Counted from the stretch's first letter, positions 26,835-35,591 are shown. The stretch is 64,000 nt of DNA from CBDCVO01 sp965223085 (GCA_965223085.1 OZ244981.1:2542001-2606000), one strand, 5' to 3'. Notes: generated from the sequence alone by a model not told the origin. Made by a program: numbers and translations.

Positions 26835-28453
26835 TGAACCTGGGAGGCATCCCCGCAAAACACGCGGCCTTAACACCCAAGGCCGACGCGATCATTGACG
26901 CCGAATCTGGCCGACGTACGAGTTTTGCGACATTAGATCAGCGTGTACAGGGCCTTGCGATCTTAGCGAAGAATTGTCCGGAGTATCTAGAAGTCTTCTT
27001 CGCCTGCGCGCGTGCCGGTTTGATCGCACAGCCCCTTAATTGGCACCTCGGCATCGACGAACTTCAACGCATCGTCACTGACGGCGAACCACGGGTCATT
27101 GTCACCTCACCTGAGTATGTCGGGACAAGCGAATCGCTCCAGTCGCGCTGTGACATCGAACATCGATTCTGTTTCGGAGACGGCGGTGACGGCTCTTTTG
27201 AAGAACTCACCGCACCAAGTATCGAGGCCATAGACGATGATGATCCCTTAGTGATCTTGTACACCGGTGGGACCACGGGCGAATCGAAAGGTGCGTCGCA
27301 CACGCATCGTAGTTTCTATACCGGCATGCTCAATCAAACCGTCGCCGAGCGCATTGTACCCAGCGATGTATACATGCTAACGGGACAAATGTTTCACACC
27401 CCCGTGGCATTGGCGATGAATTGCATGGCCCACGGTTGCCCGGCTGTATTGATCAATTTCGAAGCAGAGAAAGCACTGGCTGTCATCGAACCAGAACACG
27501 TGTCGGCGTTCTTAGGCATTACCACCATGCCAAATTGGATGATGGCCGTCGAGGGATTCGATCGCTATAAACTCCATAGTTTGCGCAACATCCAATATGG
27601 CGGCGGACCGATGCCCGCGATAGTCATCGCCGCCGCGCGCGATGCATTCCCGTGTACGCTGATCCAGCGCTACGGCCAGACAGAAGGCATGACGATGACA
27701 TTTTTGTCACAAGAAGATCACACCGAGGCGATACTGGGTCGCTTCCCCGAACGGTTAAAATCTTGCGGCCGCGAGGGGTTTATTACGAGCGTGAGACTCC
27801 GCGACCAAAGTGGTGCTGTGATCGCACGCGATAGGCGAACTACCGGGGAGATCTGGATACGCGCGGAAGCGAACATGCAGGGGTATTGGCGCAAGCCCGA
27901 GCTGCGTGCTGAGACTATTCAACGAGGATGGACGCGTACCGGAGATATCGCGACTTGGGACGAGCGAGGATACGTATATATCGTCGACCGCGCCAAGGAT
28001 ATGATCATTTCCGGTGGTGAGAATATCTATTCAACCCAAGTAGAAGCGCCGATAATAAAAGAGATCGTAACCCGTCGCGACATTCGTAAATACGCGATCG
28101 CCACCGGTCAACGCCTGCGGAAGTTCCTCGATGGCGACGAAGCGCCACCTTTGTTCCATGTCGCGTTGTTTTGGGATGTCGTAGAGCGCGACCAGTTGCA
28201 TCCCGACGGTGTCGCGACCGATAGCTTGATTCCGAAACTCCTGCTTGAAAAAGCGATGGCCGGCAGGCTGAAAGTAGAATATCACCGCGGCATCTTTCTG
28301 GGCGATGAATTGGTCGCGGAGCGGACACCCAGTGCCCTATACGAAAAACCCGGCCGGCAAGGCCCGATTATTTTCTACGAAGTGGTGATGCAGGTCTCCA
28401 CCACAGCCGGTGAGCCAGTGTTAACGGAAACGACAACCCGTTTGTTGAGATGA
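26834..28453 (+). CDS. Acyl-CoA ligase joined to a MaoC-type hydratase domain
   Basis: 539 residues. Residues ~1-405 form the ANL (AMP-forming ligase) core: ILYTGGTTGESKG (P-loop), YGQTEG, RTGDIATWDE and DRAKDMIISGGENIY. The usual ~100-residue C-terminal lid is absent. The frame instead passes straight into EIVTRRDIRKYAIATGQR...DEAPPLFHVALFWDVV...GPIIFYEV, an FAS1-like/MaoC N-terminal hydratase domain. The ligase also seems to lack a short stretch near residue 45. An in-frame deletion joining two neighbouring genes is the simplest explanation, but the frame is fully open. MaoC and DUF35 genes follow. Confidence 0.85.
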   Translation: MNLGGIPAKHAALTPKADAIIDAESGRRTSFATLDQRVQGLAILAKNCPEYLEVFFACARAGLIAQPLNWHLGIDELQRIVTDGEPRVIVTSPEYVGTSESLQSRCDIEHRFCFGDGGDGSFEELTAPSIEAIDDDDPLVILYTGGTTGESKGASHTHRSFYTGMLNQTVAERIVPSDVYMLTGQMFHTPVALAMNCMAHGCPAVLINFEAEKALAVIEPEHVSAFLGITTMPNWMMAVEGFDRYKLHSLRNIQYGGGPMPAIVIAAARDAFPCTLIQRYGQTEGMTMTFLSQEDHTEAILGRFPERLKSCGREGFITSVRLRDQSGAVIARDRRTTGEIWIRAEANMQGYWRKPELRAETIQRGWTRTGDIATWDERGYVYIVDRAKDMIISGGENIYSTQVEAPIIKEIVTRRDIRKYAIATGQRLRKFLDGDEAPPLFHVALFWDVVERDQLHPDGVATDSLIPKLLLEKAMAGRLKVEYHRGIFLGDELVAERTPSALYEKPGRQGPIIFYEVVMQVSTTAGEPVLTETTTRLLR

Positions 28454-28869
28454 ACATGACGCGATGTACGCAAATCGCCGCTGCTGACCCACTACCGACA
28501 ATTGACTATGAACCTGACAATATTCAATTGTTTTTCCATAACGCCGCGTTATGGAACGCCCACCGTATTCACTTCGATCAAGACTACGCACAAAACGTCG
28601 AAGAATATCCGAAACTGGTGGTGCCCGGTCCGCTGCTTGGAGATTGGTTATCCCAGTGTGTGATCGAGTGGCTCGGTGACGATGGTCGATTGGTCTCCAT
28701 CGAATATTCCAATCGGCCGGCGTCGTTCGTCGGCGATCACCTCGTTGCCGGTGGTGAAGTCGTTGATGTCAACAGCGACACAGGCCGCTGTGAAGTCACG
28801 CTATTTGTAAAAAACACTGCGGGTGAGGTGATCACCCCTGGTACCGCAGTAGTAGAATTTTCGTCGTGA
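28450..28869 (+). CDS. MaoC-like hydratase subunit
   Basis: 139 residues. FFHNAALWNAHRIHFDQDYA and VVPGPLLGDWLSQ are the hotdog hydratase core with the catalytic Asp/His region. ATGA overlap with the fused gene and a 4-base overlap with the thiolase-like gene. It probably pairs with the hydratase domain of the upstream fusion to hydrate an enoyl-CoA, as split MaoC pairs do in steroid side-chain degradation. Confidence 0.85.
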   Translation: MNMTRCTQIAAADPLPTIDYEPDNIQLFFHNAALWNAHRIHFDQDYAQNVEEYPKLVVPGPLLGDWLSQCVIEWLGDDGRLVSIEYSNRPASFVGDHLVAGGEVVDVNSDTGRCEVTLFVKNTAGEVITPGTAVVEFSS

Positions 28870-30030
28870 AGTCACTGCGCGGTAAGGTCGCGATTGTCGG
28901 CGCGGCTGACACCGCCCTGGGTAAAGTGCCTGACATGAGTGCGACGCAACTGTGCGTCGATGCGGGCCTACGCGCACTCGCGGATGCTGGGCTACGGTCG
29001 CAAGACATCGACGGTCTTGTTACCTGCAATTCGATGGTCGAGCCGTATATGTACCATGCGGAAATGATCGCCGAGTACTTGCAGATCACGCCGCAATATT
29101 GCATCGGCGTCGGTGCCGGGGGTGGAACGACGTTTTCGATCCTCCATCATGCAGCCGCCGCTATCGCGACCGGTATGTGCTCGGTGGTGTTGATCAGTAT
29201 GGCCGACGCCTGACGTACCGGGCTCACGAAAGAACAGGCGATGAAGACCATGGCCTCCGCGGGTCACCCCCGATTTGAAAGCCCCTATGGACCATCGATA
29301 CCGGCTTTGTATGCATTGATCGCGCGCGCACATATGTACGAGTACGGTATGACGGCTGAGCAATTTGCCGCTGTTGCGGTTAACGCCCGTCAACACGCGA
29401 CGTTAAAGCCACTGCCGAAAAACGCGAAACGATCACGGTCGACGATGTTGTCAGCTCGCGCCTCATTGCCGATCCCTTACATTTGCTCGATCGCGCTTTG
29501 GTATCCGACGGGGGCGCGGCGGTCGTGTTGACGTCGAAAGAACGCGCAACGGATTTCCCGCATGATCCCGTGTTTTTACTCGGGGTTGGCGAAGGTCATC
29601 ACCACGAGCACATTAGCCAGGCCCAAAATCTAACGACTTCCGCGGCGGTGGATGTGGGACGCGCCGCCTATGAGATGGCAGGTCTCGGCCCGAATGATAT
29701 GCACTTCGCAGAGCTCTACGATTGCTTTACACCGGTGGTGTTGATCGAACTTGAAGACCTAGGGTTTTGTGCAAAGGGGGAGGCGGTGCGTTTGTTGAGT
29801 CGGGAACGATCGGCCCTGGGCAACAGGTGCCGATGAATACGCACGGCGGCTTACTCGCGCATTATCACCCAGGGAACCCCGGATCGATGTTCGCACTCAC
29901 CGAGGCAGTAACGCAGCTTCGCCACACCGCGGGTGCGCGACAGGTTGAAAACGCGGAAGTCGGGCTCGTCCACGGGCAAGGTGGAATCATGTCGAGCCAC
30001 TGCAGCTTGATACTCGGACGTGCCTGCTAA
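28866..30030 (+). pseudogene. Thiolase-like (lipid-transfer/SCP2 type) protein, TGA plus two frameshifts
   Basis: KVAIVGAADTALG, YCIGVGAGGGTTFSILHHAAAAI, RALVSDGGAAVVLTS, MHFAELYDCFTPVVL and NTHGGLLAHYHPGNPG define a thiolase-fold protein of the Ltp/SCP2 group. The frame is cut by TGA 29211-29213, shifts near 29406 and shifts again near 29783, where one G of a G-run seems lost. Each shift restores the family sequence. Ltp2-like members act as retro-aldolases together with DUF35 proteins, and the neighbour is DUF35. As sequenced the gene cannot make a full protein. Confidence 0.85.
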
Positions 30031-30040
30031 GGCGCCGGCT

Positions 30041-30448
30041 ATGATGAAAAATATTCCCATCGCAACACCAGAAACTCGAACCTATTGGCAGGGTTGTCGC
30101 GAGCACAAACTTCGATTGCAATATTGTTCGTCTTGCGCGCGATATCAGTTTTACCCGCGTTTAGTGTGCACGATCTGCACAAGTAGCAAATTAGAATGGC
30201 GTGAAGCAAGCGGCGTCGGCGAGATCGGCAGTTTTACGATCGTGCGCCGTGCCATTAGCGATGCGTATGCGGCGGAGGTACCTTATATCGTTGCCTTGGT
30301 AAAACTGGCAGAAGGCCCTCAAATGATGAGCAACATCGTCGACTACGAACCCAAAGACGCCCACATTGGAATGACTGTGACCGTATGTTTCGATGATTCG
30401 GACGATGCGGTGACGATCCCGAAGTTTCGTCCGATTATGGACCGATAG
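30041..30448 (+). CDS. DUF35 zinc-ribbon/OB-fold protein
   Basis: About 135 residues from ATG 30041. The zinc-ribbon cysteines are LQYCSSCARYQFYPRLVCTIC, followed by an OB fold (GVGEIGSFTIVRRA...VPYIVALVKL). Such proteins bind acyl-CoA partners, for example ChsH2 with Ltp2 aldolase. It is intact although its likely partner, the thiolase-like gene, is broken. Confidence 0.88.
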   Translation: MMKNIPIATPETRTYWQGCREHKLRLQYCSSCARYQFYPRLVCTICTSSKLEWREASGVGEIGSFTIVRRAISDAYAAEVPYIVALVKLAEGPQMMSNIVDYEPKDAHIGMTVTVCFDDSDDAVTIPKFRPIMDR

Positions 30449-30566
30449 CACGACGGGCAAAGCTCACAGACTGAAATCAACCAATTCGAAACGATTAGTG
30501 CGCCTCTAAGGCAATTACCGCGCTGTCTGCACAACGGCGTAAATCGCGCATCACCCAACAAAATTA

Positions 30567-31535
30567 TTAAGTATTCGCATGAATCCGATCTAAGGGACTC
30601 GTGGTGCCGGCGTAGTGTTTACCAACCACATGCGTATAGATTTGGGTTGTTTTTACATCGTTGTGCCCCAGCAGCTCCTGGACACTACGGATATCTGCGC
30701 CGGATTCTAATAAATGCGTCGCGAATGAATGCCGAAAGGTATGACAATTTACTCTCTTTGTGTGGATCCCAGATTTCTGCACAGCGATAGCTAAAGCTTT
30801 GCGGATGACCGATTGATGTAGATGGTGTCGGCATATCACGCCAGTAACCGGGTGTTTGCTCAGGGATCCCGATGGAAAAATGAACGCCCATTTCGAAGAT
30901 CGAAACGCATTTACGTACTTTCGACTCAATGCTTTCGGCAACGAAGGCCCGATACCTTGCTTGTTATCTTGTTTCTGAATCGCGATGGCATTCGCGATCG
31001 ACGTTTCAACATGCGGAACCAAACACCGGCTCAACATCGTTTGCCGATCTTTACGTCCCTTACCGTCGCGGACCGTAACGGCACACCGCGAGAGATCGAC
31101 ATCTTGCACGCGTAGACGTAGACACTCAGACGCGCGCAACCCGCTGCCATACAATAACTGGATGATGAGCCGTTTCTTCCCCTCGAGGTGGCGAATAATT
31201 TTTGCGATTTCATCCAGAGACAAAACCGTCGGTAACACACGTTGTTTGGTAGCAAGTCAGAACCCTAACTCACCCAAGTCCTGCTTTAATAGTTGATGGT
31301 ACAAAAATACCAAGGCGTTTAGCGCCACTTTTTGCGTATTAATCGCGACATGTTTTTTACACGCAAGATAACTTAGAAAATCCGTAACCTCACGGGTGCC
31401 AAGATGTGCTGGATGACGATTGGCGTTATATCGGATGTAGCACCGCACCCAATAACAGTACGATTTTTCCGTGCGCAAACTATAACCACGAAGCCGCATT
31501 TCTCGCCGCAGTGAATCGAGGAGACGACTAGCCAT
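30567..31535 (-). pseudogene. intI: Integron integrase, in-frame TGA
   Basis: From ATG 31535, with AAGGAGGT just upstream. N-terminal SAM-like domain (LLDSLRREMRLRGYSLRTEKSYCYWVRCYIRY), then a catalytic domain with all tyrosine-recombinase residues: GSGLRASE (Arg), CHTFRHSFA (His, Arg), LLGHNDVKTT (His) and IYTHV (Tyr). The integron-specific insertion GPSLPKALSRKYVNAF...RHHLHQ is present. TGA at 31257-31259 falls between the two domains in the same frame. It lies divergent from the cassette array, the standard integron layout. Confidence 0.92.
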
Positions 31536-31564
31536 ACGACCTCCTTGTCGTTCTGGTTGTAATA

Positions 31565-31580
31565 CTGTATATTTAATCAG
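31565..31580. promoter_or_regulatory. LexA-like box upstream of intI
   Basis: CTGTATATTTAATCAG fits the CTGT-N8-ACAG LexA consensus with one mismatch. It lies about 30 bases upstream of the intI start. Integron integrases are often under SOS control through such a box. Confidence 0.6.
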
Positions 31581-31592
31581 TATATCAATCAA

Positions 31593-31835
31593 TTGTCAAC
31601 ATAAGCGCTCGCTTTACTCCCAAGAAGCGCTCGTTTTCTCGCGAAAACAAAGCCTTACACCGAGCGCTAGAATAGATACCGAGATCTCGATAATTTAGAT
31701 ATCGAGACCCCCTCGCTTTGCCGCGAAACGGAGTACTCGGAATTTGAAATTAATCGATAAATTTCGGGACCTTGCGACAATGTCTGAAATATCAGTTTCG
31801 GCAAAGCGCGCGTGCTCGATATACAAATGTTATAC
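31593..31835 (+). other. attI region and likely cassette promoter zone
   Basis: Non-coding leader between intI and the first cassette. It holds two direct repeats AAGCGCTCG (31603-31611, 31625-31633), a hairpin CTCGATA/TATCGAG (31686-31706) and the recombination core GTTATAC (31829-31835). That core is the exact complement of the R'' box GTATAAC of the first cassette. Confidence 0.7.
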
Positions 31836-31858
31836 GACAACACCACAAAAGCCATGCA

Positions 31859-32353
31859 ATGAAGAATTACGCAGACTTCAAGCGAACATTCTTAGATCGC
31901 CCGCCGATGCCAGCCAACGTGACGCCGGAATTGCAGCAGCTGTTCCGCCCGATCACCGAACCGAACTTCGACGAACACAACGACGAGCTTCTCATTTTCG
32001 ACGTCTGGTTGGCTAATCCAGTTTCCACTCTATATCCGCAAGGTGCCGCGGACAAGAACGATCCCATTGGAGCATGGGTGTTTTCGTTAACGAAGTATTG
32101 GATTTCGCGATACGACGAACATCGCATGAAGGCATCGCGAAGGACTAACTTGGTTGCTCGCTTTCTGGGGACGGGTTTCTTCGGCGCACTTGCAGCTGGT
32201 GGCCTTGATGGTGAACTTGATGGTGTCGAAGAACTTATCGCACCCATTGGCGCAGGCGCGGCGAGAATATTCGTGCCTAATCTCACGGAAGCCTATCGCG
32301 ACAAAGCCATACGCAACAAGACAACGCTAGATCAAGTTGCCAGTCACTATTAA
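31859..32353 (+). CDS. Cassette 1 hypothetical protein A
   Basis: 164 residues, no recognised family. It has one hydrophobic stretch (LGTGFFGALAAGGL) and no signal peptide. First gene after attI and thus nearest to the cassette promoter. A second gene shares the cassette. Confidence 0.65.
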   Translation: MKNYADFKRTFLDRPPMPANVTPELQQLFRPITEPNFDEHNDELLIFDVWLANPVSTLYPQGAADKNDPIGAWVFSLTKYWISRYDEHRMKASRRTNLVARFLGTGFFGALAAGGLDGELDGVEELIAPIGAGAARIFVPNLTEAYRDKAIRNKTTLDQVASHY

Positions 32354-32372
32354 TCAACACATCAGAAAGAAC

Positions 32373-32684
32373 ATGAATCGATCACTACAAATCGCATCGT
32401 GGATCACCGCTGTAATTATGATTGCGGTCGTTTTCTTCGCCGCATGGCGCGCGTTTGACGTCCAAGCAATGAATCCGATCGCCATTTGGGTTCTATCGTT
32501 GTGTCTGATTCCGTTAGCGCTCGGCGTTTACCAATACGTCCGCGCAGGCAAATTAGACCAGCAGACTCGTAAAGATCGCGAAGAACGACATCGCGGGGAG
32601 CTTAAATCACTTATGGCCGATGTAGAGAATCCAGAGGCAAGGGACATTCTTCAGGTAGCTTCCGAGATTGAGGCCGAACCATGA
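32373..32684 (+). CDS. Cassette 1 membrane protein B
   Basis: About 103 residues from ATG 32373, with two hydrophobic helices (ASWITAVIMIAVVFFAAW; AIWVLSLCLIPLALGVYQYV) and a charged cytoplasmic tail. It lies 19 bases after gene A in the same cassette. Function unknown; A and B may act together. Confidence 0.65.
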   Translation: MNRSLQIASWITAVIMIAVVFFAAWRAFDVQAMNPIAIWVLSLCLIPLALGVYQYVRAGKLDQQTRKDREERHRGELKSLMADVENPEARDILQVASEIEAEP

Positions 32685-32690
32685 CATGTC

Positions 32691-32820
32691 GTATAACAAA
32701 TCGGTGAACCGGAGTTGGCTCGCCTTTCGGTTTTTCAACGTCAGTTCCTTCGTTTAAAATTCTCGATGTGCCAACGCGAACTCCGTTGGTCCGCCAACCC
32801 GGTTACCTCGAATGTTAGGT
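32691..32820 (+). repeat. attC 1
   Basis: 130 bases. R'' GTATAAC (32691-32697) to R' GTTAGGT (32814-32820), with imperfect complementary arms. Longer than the others. Confidence 0.85.
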
Positions 32821-32828
32821 GGCGAGTT

Positions 32829-33158
32829 ATGGCGTACGATGAACGCATCGCTAAGCGGCTACGTCATGTATATAAAGATGTGGCCAACGTCGTCGAAAAG
32901 AAGGCGTTTGGCGGCACCGCTTTCATGGTCAACGGTCATATGTCCTGCGGCGTTATCAAGGACAAGCTCATGGTTCGCGTCGGCCCGGAGCAGTACGAGA
33001 AAGCCCTGAAGCGAACCCATGCTCGCAAGATGGATTTTACGGGTAGACCGATGAAGGGATTCGTGTTCGTGGTACCCGCAGGCATCAAGACTTCGCGAGA
33101 TCTCAAGTCTTGGGTTAATCTCAGCTTAAAGTTTGTGGATTCGTTACCGCCAAAGTAG
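32829..33158 (+). CDS. TfoX N-terminal domain protein (cassette 2)
   Basis: 109 residues from ATG 32829. IAKRLRHVYKDVANVVEKKAFGGTAFMVNGHMSCGV and the C-terminal half match the TfoX/Sxy N-terminal domain. TfoX controls competence genes, but single-domain versions are mostly uncharacterised and common as gene cassettes. Confidence 0.85.
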   Translation: MAYDERIAKRLRHVYKDVANVVEKKAFGGTAFMVNGHMSCGVIKDKLMVRVGPEQYEKALKRTHARKMDFTGRPMKGFVFVVPAGIKTSRDLKSWVNLSLKFVDSLPPK

Positions 33159-33174
33159 CTTCAATGCAGTCGCC

Positions 33175-33273
33175 ACCTAACCAGCGCAAGCAACGGACAT
33201 TTGACCCGGCCACTCCCTTGGCTGAACGCCAAGCTCGCGTCCGCGTCAAATGCCGCTGTTGCGGGCGTTATGT
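33175..33273 (+). repeat. attC 2
   Basis: 99 bases, R'' ACCTAAC and R' GTTATGT. The R'' is the exact complement of the R' at 32814 that begins this cassette. Confidence 0.88.
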
Positions 33274-33343
33274 GCTGATCTGGATGATATCCTAGTGCTT
33301 CGGATATTTGACGCGCATATGCATTTAAACAAGGGAGTTAGAA

Positions 33344-33862
33344 ATGAAGTTTAATAAGATTGTAAGCCTAACGTTCGCTGTTGCTTGTTTTTTGTCAGTA
33401 CCTGTTTCCGCCGCACCTGTGCAGGTGGATATGACGACTGGAGTATGGACGATTTCTGCTTCTGATACTGCTGGTAACAATTGGTCTGGTTCAACTTTAA
33501 CATTTGAGACGCAAGTGGCTGACAACGACAATTGGATGCTCTCCGGAAACTTTTATTGGGAAAGTGATACGGGTTTTTTTGGCGGAGAAAATTTCACTGG
33601 CACATTGTTCTCAGATCGGTCTCTCGAGTTGGAGGGCATTGAACTTGTTGCTCCAATAAACAATATTATTCTTGGTCAATACTTTGCAGAGTTAGCTCCT
33701 TCAAACAATAACATTATCAATGGTACATGGCAGGCAGACGTCCCGTTTATCCCTACTAATGGGTGGACTGCATCAAGAGCAGTTGTACCTTTACCTGCTG
33801 CTGCCTGGCTGTTTGGTTTTAGTTTAATCGGGCTAGTTAGCCTAGCAAGACGGTGCACATAA
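33344..33862 (+). CDS. VPLPA/PEP-CTERM sorted protein (cassette 3)
   Basis: 172 residues. Signal peptide MKFNKIVSLTFAVACFLSVPVSAA, then a beta-rich exported region, then the sorting tail VPLPAAAWLFGFSLIGLV followed by basic ARR. Such tails are cleaved by an exosortase at the inner membrane. No exosortase is in the window. The base composition is clearly more AT-rich than its neighbours, as expected of an acquired cassette. Confidence 0.85.
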   Translation: MKFNKIVSLTFAVACFLSVPVSAAPVQVDMTTGVWTISASDTAGNNWSGSTLTFETQVADNDNWMLSGNFYWESDTGFFGGENFTGTLFSDRSLELEGIELVAPINNIILGQYFAELAPSNNNIINGTWQADVPFIPTNGWTASRAVVPLPAAAWLFGFSLIGLVSLARRCT

Positions 33863-33971
33863 CAATCACATCCAACCGACCCACAACACGAAGCGGCTAT
33901 TTGCGCATGCCTTCGGCAAAATTTAGCAAATAGCTGCTCCGCGCTGAGCTCCGCTTACCTTGGCGTTATGT
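33857..33971 (+). repeat. attC 3
   Basis: 115 bases, R'' ACATAAC and R' GTTATGT. It overlaps the stop of the sorted-protein gene. Confidence 0.85.
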
Positions 33972-33979
33972 GCCTCACA

Positions 33980-34276
33980 ATGATTGAGATCAGTGACAAC
34001 ACGCGACGTCGAATTGAAGCGTCCTTTCCACAACAACAGTGGAATCAGGTCTCCGACTATCTTGTCGAGCAATGTGGCGACAATCTTCCTAATGTCGACA
34101 GTGAATACCTGGAACTCGCGGAGCGCATTCGCTTTGCCGTGCTCAAGCTCGCTCGCGGCAACCAAAAGGTATTGAGGCAGCAGGTTGATGCAGCCAAAAT
34201 CGACTGGCGAGACGTACTCATGGCTGCGGGCTTTGCCGAAGACACGAAGGCTCATTTAACGTGGTCACCAAATTAG
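33980..34276 (+). CDS. Cassette 4 hypothetical protein
   Basis: About 98 residues from ATG 33980 (ATG 33968, inside the attC R' box, is an alternative). Helical and acidic, with RIRFAVLKLARGNQKVLRQQV. No family recognised with confidence; similar small proteins are usual integron cargo. Confidence 0.7.
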   Translation: MIEISDNTRRRIEASFPQQQWNQVSDYLVEQCGDNLPNVDSEYLELAERIRFAVLKLARGNQKVLRQQVDAAKIDWRDVLMAAGFAEDTKAHLTWSPN

Positions 34277-34286
34277 TAGGCTGGGC

Positions 34287-34385
34287 ACATAACCAGCGAA
34301 TCCAGCGGACTCCCTTAAGCGTCACGCTTTTTGCTTCCGCAAAAGCCGCGCCACTTTGCTCGGCCGTTTATTGCAGGCGTTATGC
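34287..34385 (+). repeat. attC 4
   Basis: 99 bases, R'' ACATAAC and R' GTTATGC. Its inner part (GCCGCGCCACTTTGCTCGGC) is nearly identical to attC 8, showing related cassette families. Confidence 0.85.
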
Positions 34386-34960
34386 GTCGTAGCGTCCTTA
34401 CTCTGTCGCGCCTGCTACTGATCGTCGCAGCACTTTCCCCCGTCGCAGCTTGGGCGCTTTATAAGCCTATGCGTGTGATGGCCCCTCAATTTGCTGGTGC
34501 ACCGTGCATTGACAAGGTAATTTGTACAAATCAGGCTTCAAGGCAGCAGCAAGCGGCAGGTCTGTATACTGATGCGTACGAATTCGTGGCGTCTCATGTC
34601 GGTGAGTTCAGGACCAAACCCAGGGTCGTATTCTGTTCCACGGAGACGTGTAGTAGCAGATTCGGACTGGGGAAATCGGCGGCGAAGTCTGTGGGTACCT
34701 CAGGGATCGTTGTCGGGCCGCGTGCCTGGCAAGGTCACTACATCCGACACGAGATGATCCACCATTTGCAAGCGGAGCGCCTCAGCTTGTTCGGATACTG
34801 GTTAACTCCGGCGTGGTTCAAGGAAGGCATGGCTTACGCCTTAAGCGGTGATCCCCGTTCACAGCTTGCTGAACCTTTTCAGCAGTATCGCGAGGATTTC
34901 CAACGCTGGTACAAACAGGTAGGTACCGAACGCATATGGGACGAAGCCCAAAATTTGTGA
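34382..34960 (+). CDS. Exported peptidase-like protein (cassette 5)
   Basis: About 192 residues; the ATG lies in the R' box of the preceding attC. N-terminal hydrophobic anchor/signal (LTLSRLLLIVAALSPVAAWA). The zinc-peptidase-type motif HEMIHHLQAE and downstream FKEGMAYALSG fit a peptidase-MA-like HExxH fold. Probably periplasmic or membrane-anchored. Substrate unknown. Confidence 0.7.
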   Translation: MRRSVLTLSRLLLIVAALSPVAAWALYKPMRVMAPQFAGAPCIDKVICTNQASRQQQAAGLYTDAYEFVASHVGEFRTKPRVVFCSTETCSSRFGLGKSAAKSVGTSGIVVGPRAWQGHYIRHEMIHHLQAERLSLFGYWLTPAWFKEGMAYALSGDPRSQLAEPFQQYREDFQRWYKQVGTERIWDEAQNL

Positions 34961-34964
34961 CGAC

Positions 34965-35060
34965 ACATAACCAGTGCAAGCAACGGACGTTTGACCCGAC
35001 CGTCTCTTTGCTATCGCAAAGCGCCGCCCGCCTCAAACGCCGCTGTTGCAGGCGTTATGT
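34965..35060 (+). repeat. attC 5
   Basis: 96 bases, R'' ACATAAC and R' GTTATGT. The R'' differs by one base from the complement of this cassette's left core (GTTATGC), the only inexact match in the series. Confidence 0.85.
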
Positions 35061-35075
35061 TCCTTCGTGGTCGCC

Positions 35076-35093
35076 TTTTAGCGCATGCTAAAA
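35076..35093. promoter_or_regulatory. Operator of the RelB/ParE-like module
   Basis: Perfect inverted repeat TTTTAGC-GCAT-GCTAAAA, 26 bases upstream of the antitoxin start. Fits autorepression by the antitoxin. Confidence 0.6.
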
Positions 35094-35118
35094 TTCGCTG
35101 ATAGCGGAGGTGCTAAGT

Positions 35119-35304
35119 ATGTCCACGACTAAAGATGAGTTGACCAAGCTAATCGAAAGCCAACCCGACGACAGTTCACCTGAACAAATCGTCAGAGAGC
35201 TCGCGTTCCACGTCATGGTGCAGCGCGGTTTAGCCGATGCTAAAGCCGGACGCACAATTTCAAACGAAGAAATGCAGCGGCGCATCCGCTCATGGCAAAA
35301 CTAA
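35119..35304 (+). CDS. RelB-like antitoxin (cassette 6)
   Basis: 61 residues from ATG 35119, chosen because GGAGG lies 8 bases upstream. ELAFHVMVQRGLADAKAGRTISNEEMQRRI is typical of short antitoxins of ParE/RelE toxins. Overlaps the toxin gene by 13 bases. Confidence 0.85.
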   Translation: MSTTKDELTKLIESQPDDSSPEQIVRELAFHVMVQRGLADAKAGRTISNEEMQRRIRSWQN

Positions 35305-35585
35305 ATTGGACCAGCGAAGCGGAGCGTTGGCTGCGGGAAATATACGATTACATAGCGGTAGATAATCCGACAAACGCAGCGCGCGTACTTGACGGCATCT
35401 ACGACAAAGCACAGCTTCTTAAACAGTTTCCTGGGGCTGGGTACATCTACGAAGGTACCGAAGACGAGATTCGAATCCTGCTCTACGGTCATTATCGCAT
35501 TACCTACCTTATTCGCGCGGATGGCGACATCGATATTCTCGGCGTATTTCACGGCAAGTTGGATATAGACAAATACATTGTTTAG
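35292..35585 (+). CDS. ParE/RelE-superfamily toxin (cassette 6)
   Basis: 97 residues. WTSEAERWLREIYDYIAVDNPTNAARVLDGIYDKAQLLKQFPGAG and RILLYGHYRITYLI form the RelE/ParE fold, with the charged interaction surface intact. Either gyrase poisoning (ParE) or mRNA cleavage is possible. Apparently functional. Confidence 0.9.
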   Translation: MAKLNWTSEAERWLREIYDYIAVDNPTNAARVLDGIYDKAQLLKQFPGAGYIYEGTEDEIRILLYGHYRITYLIRADGDIDILGVFHGKLDIDKYIV

Positions 35586-35591
35586 GCCGGA

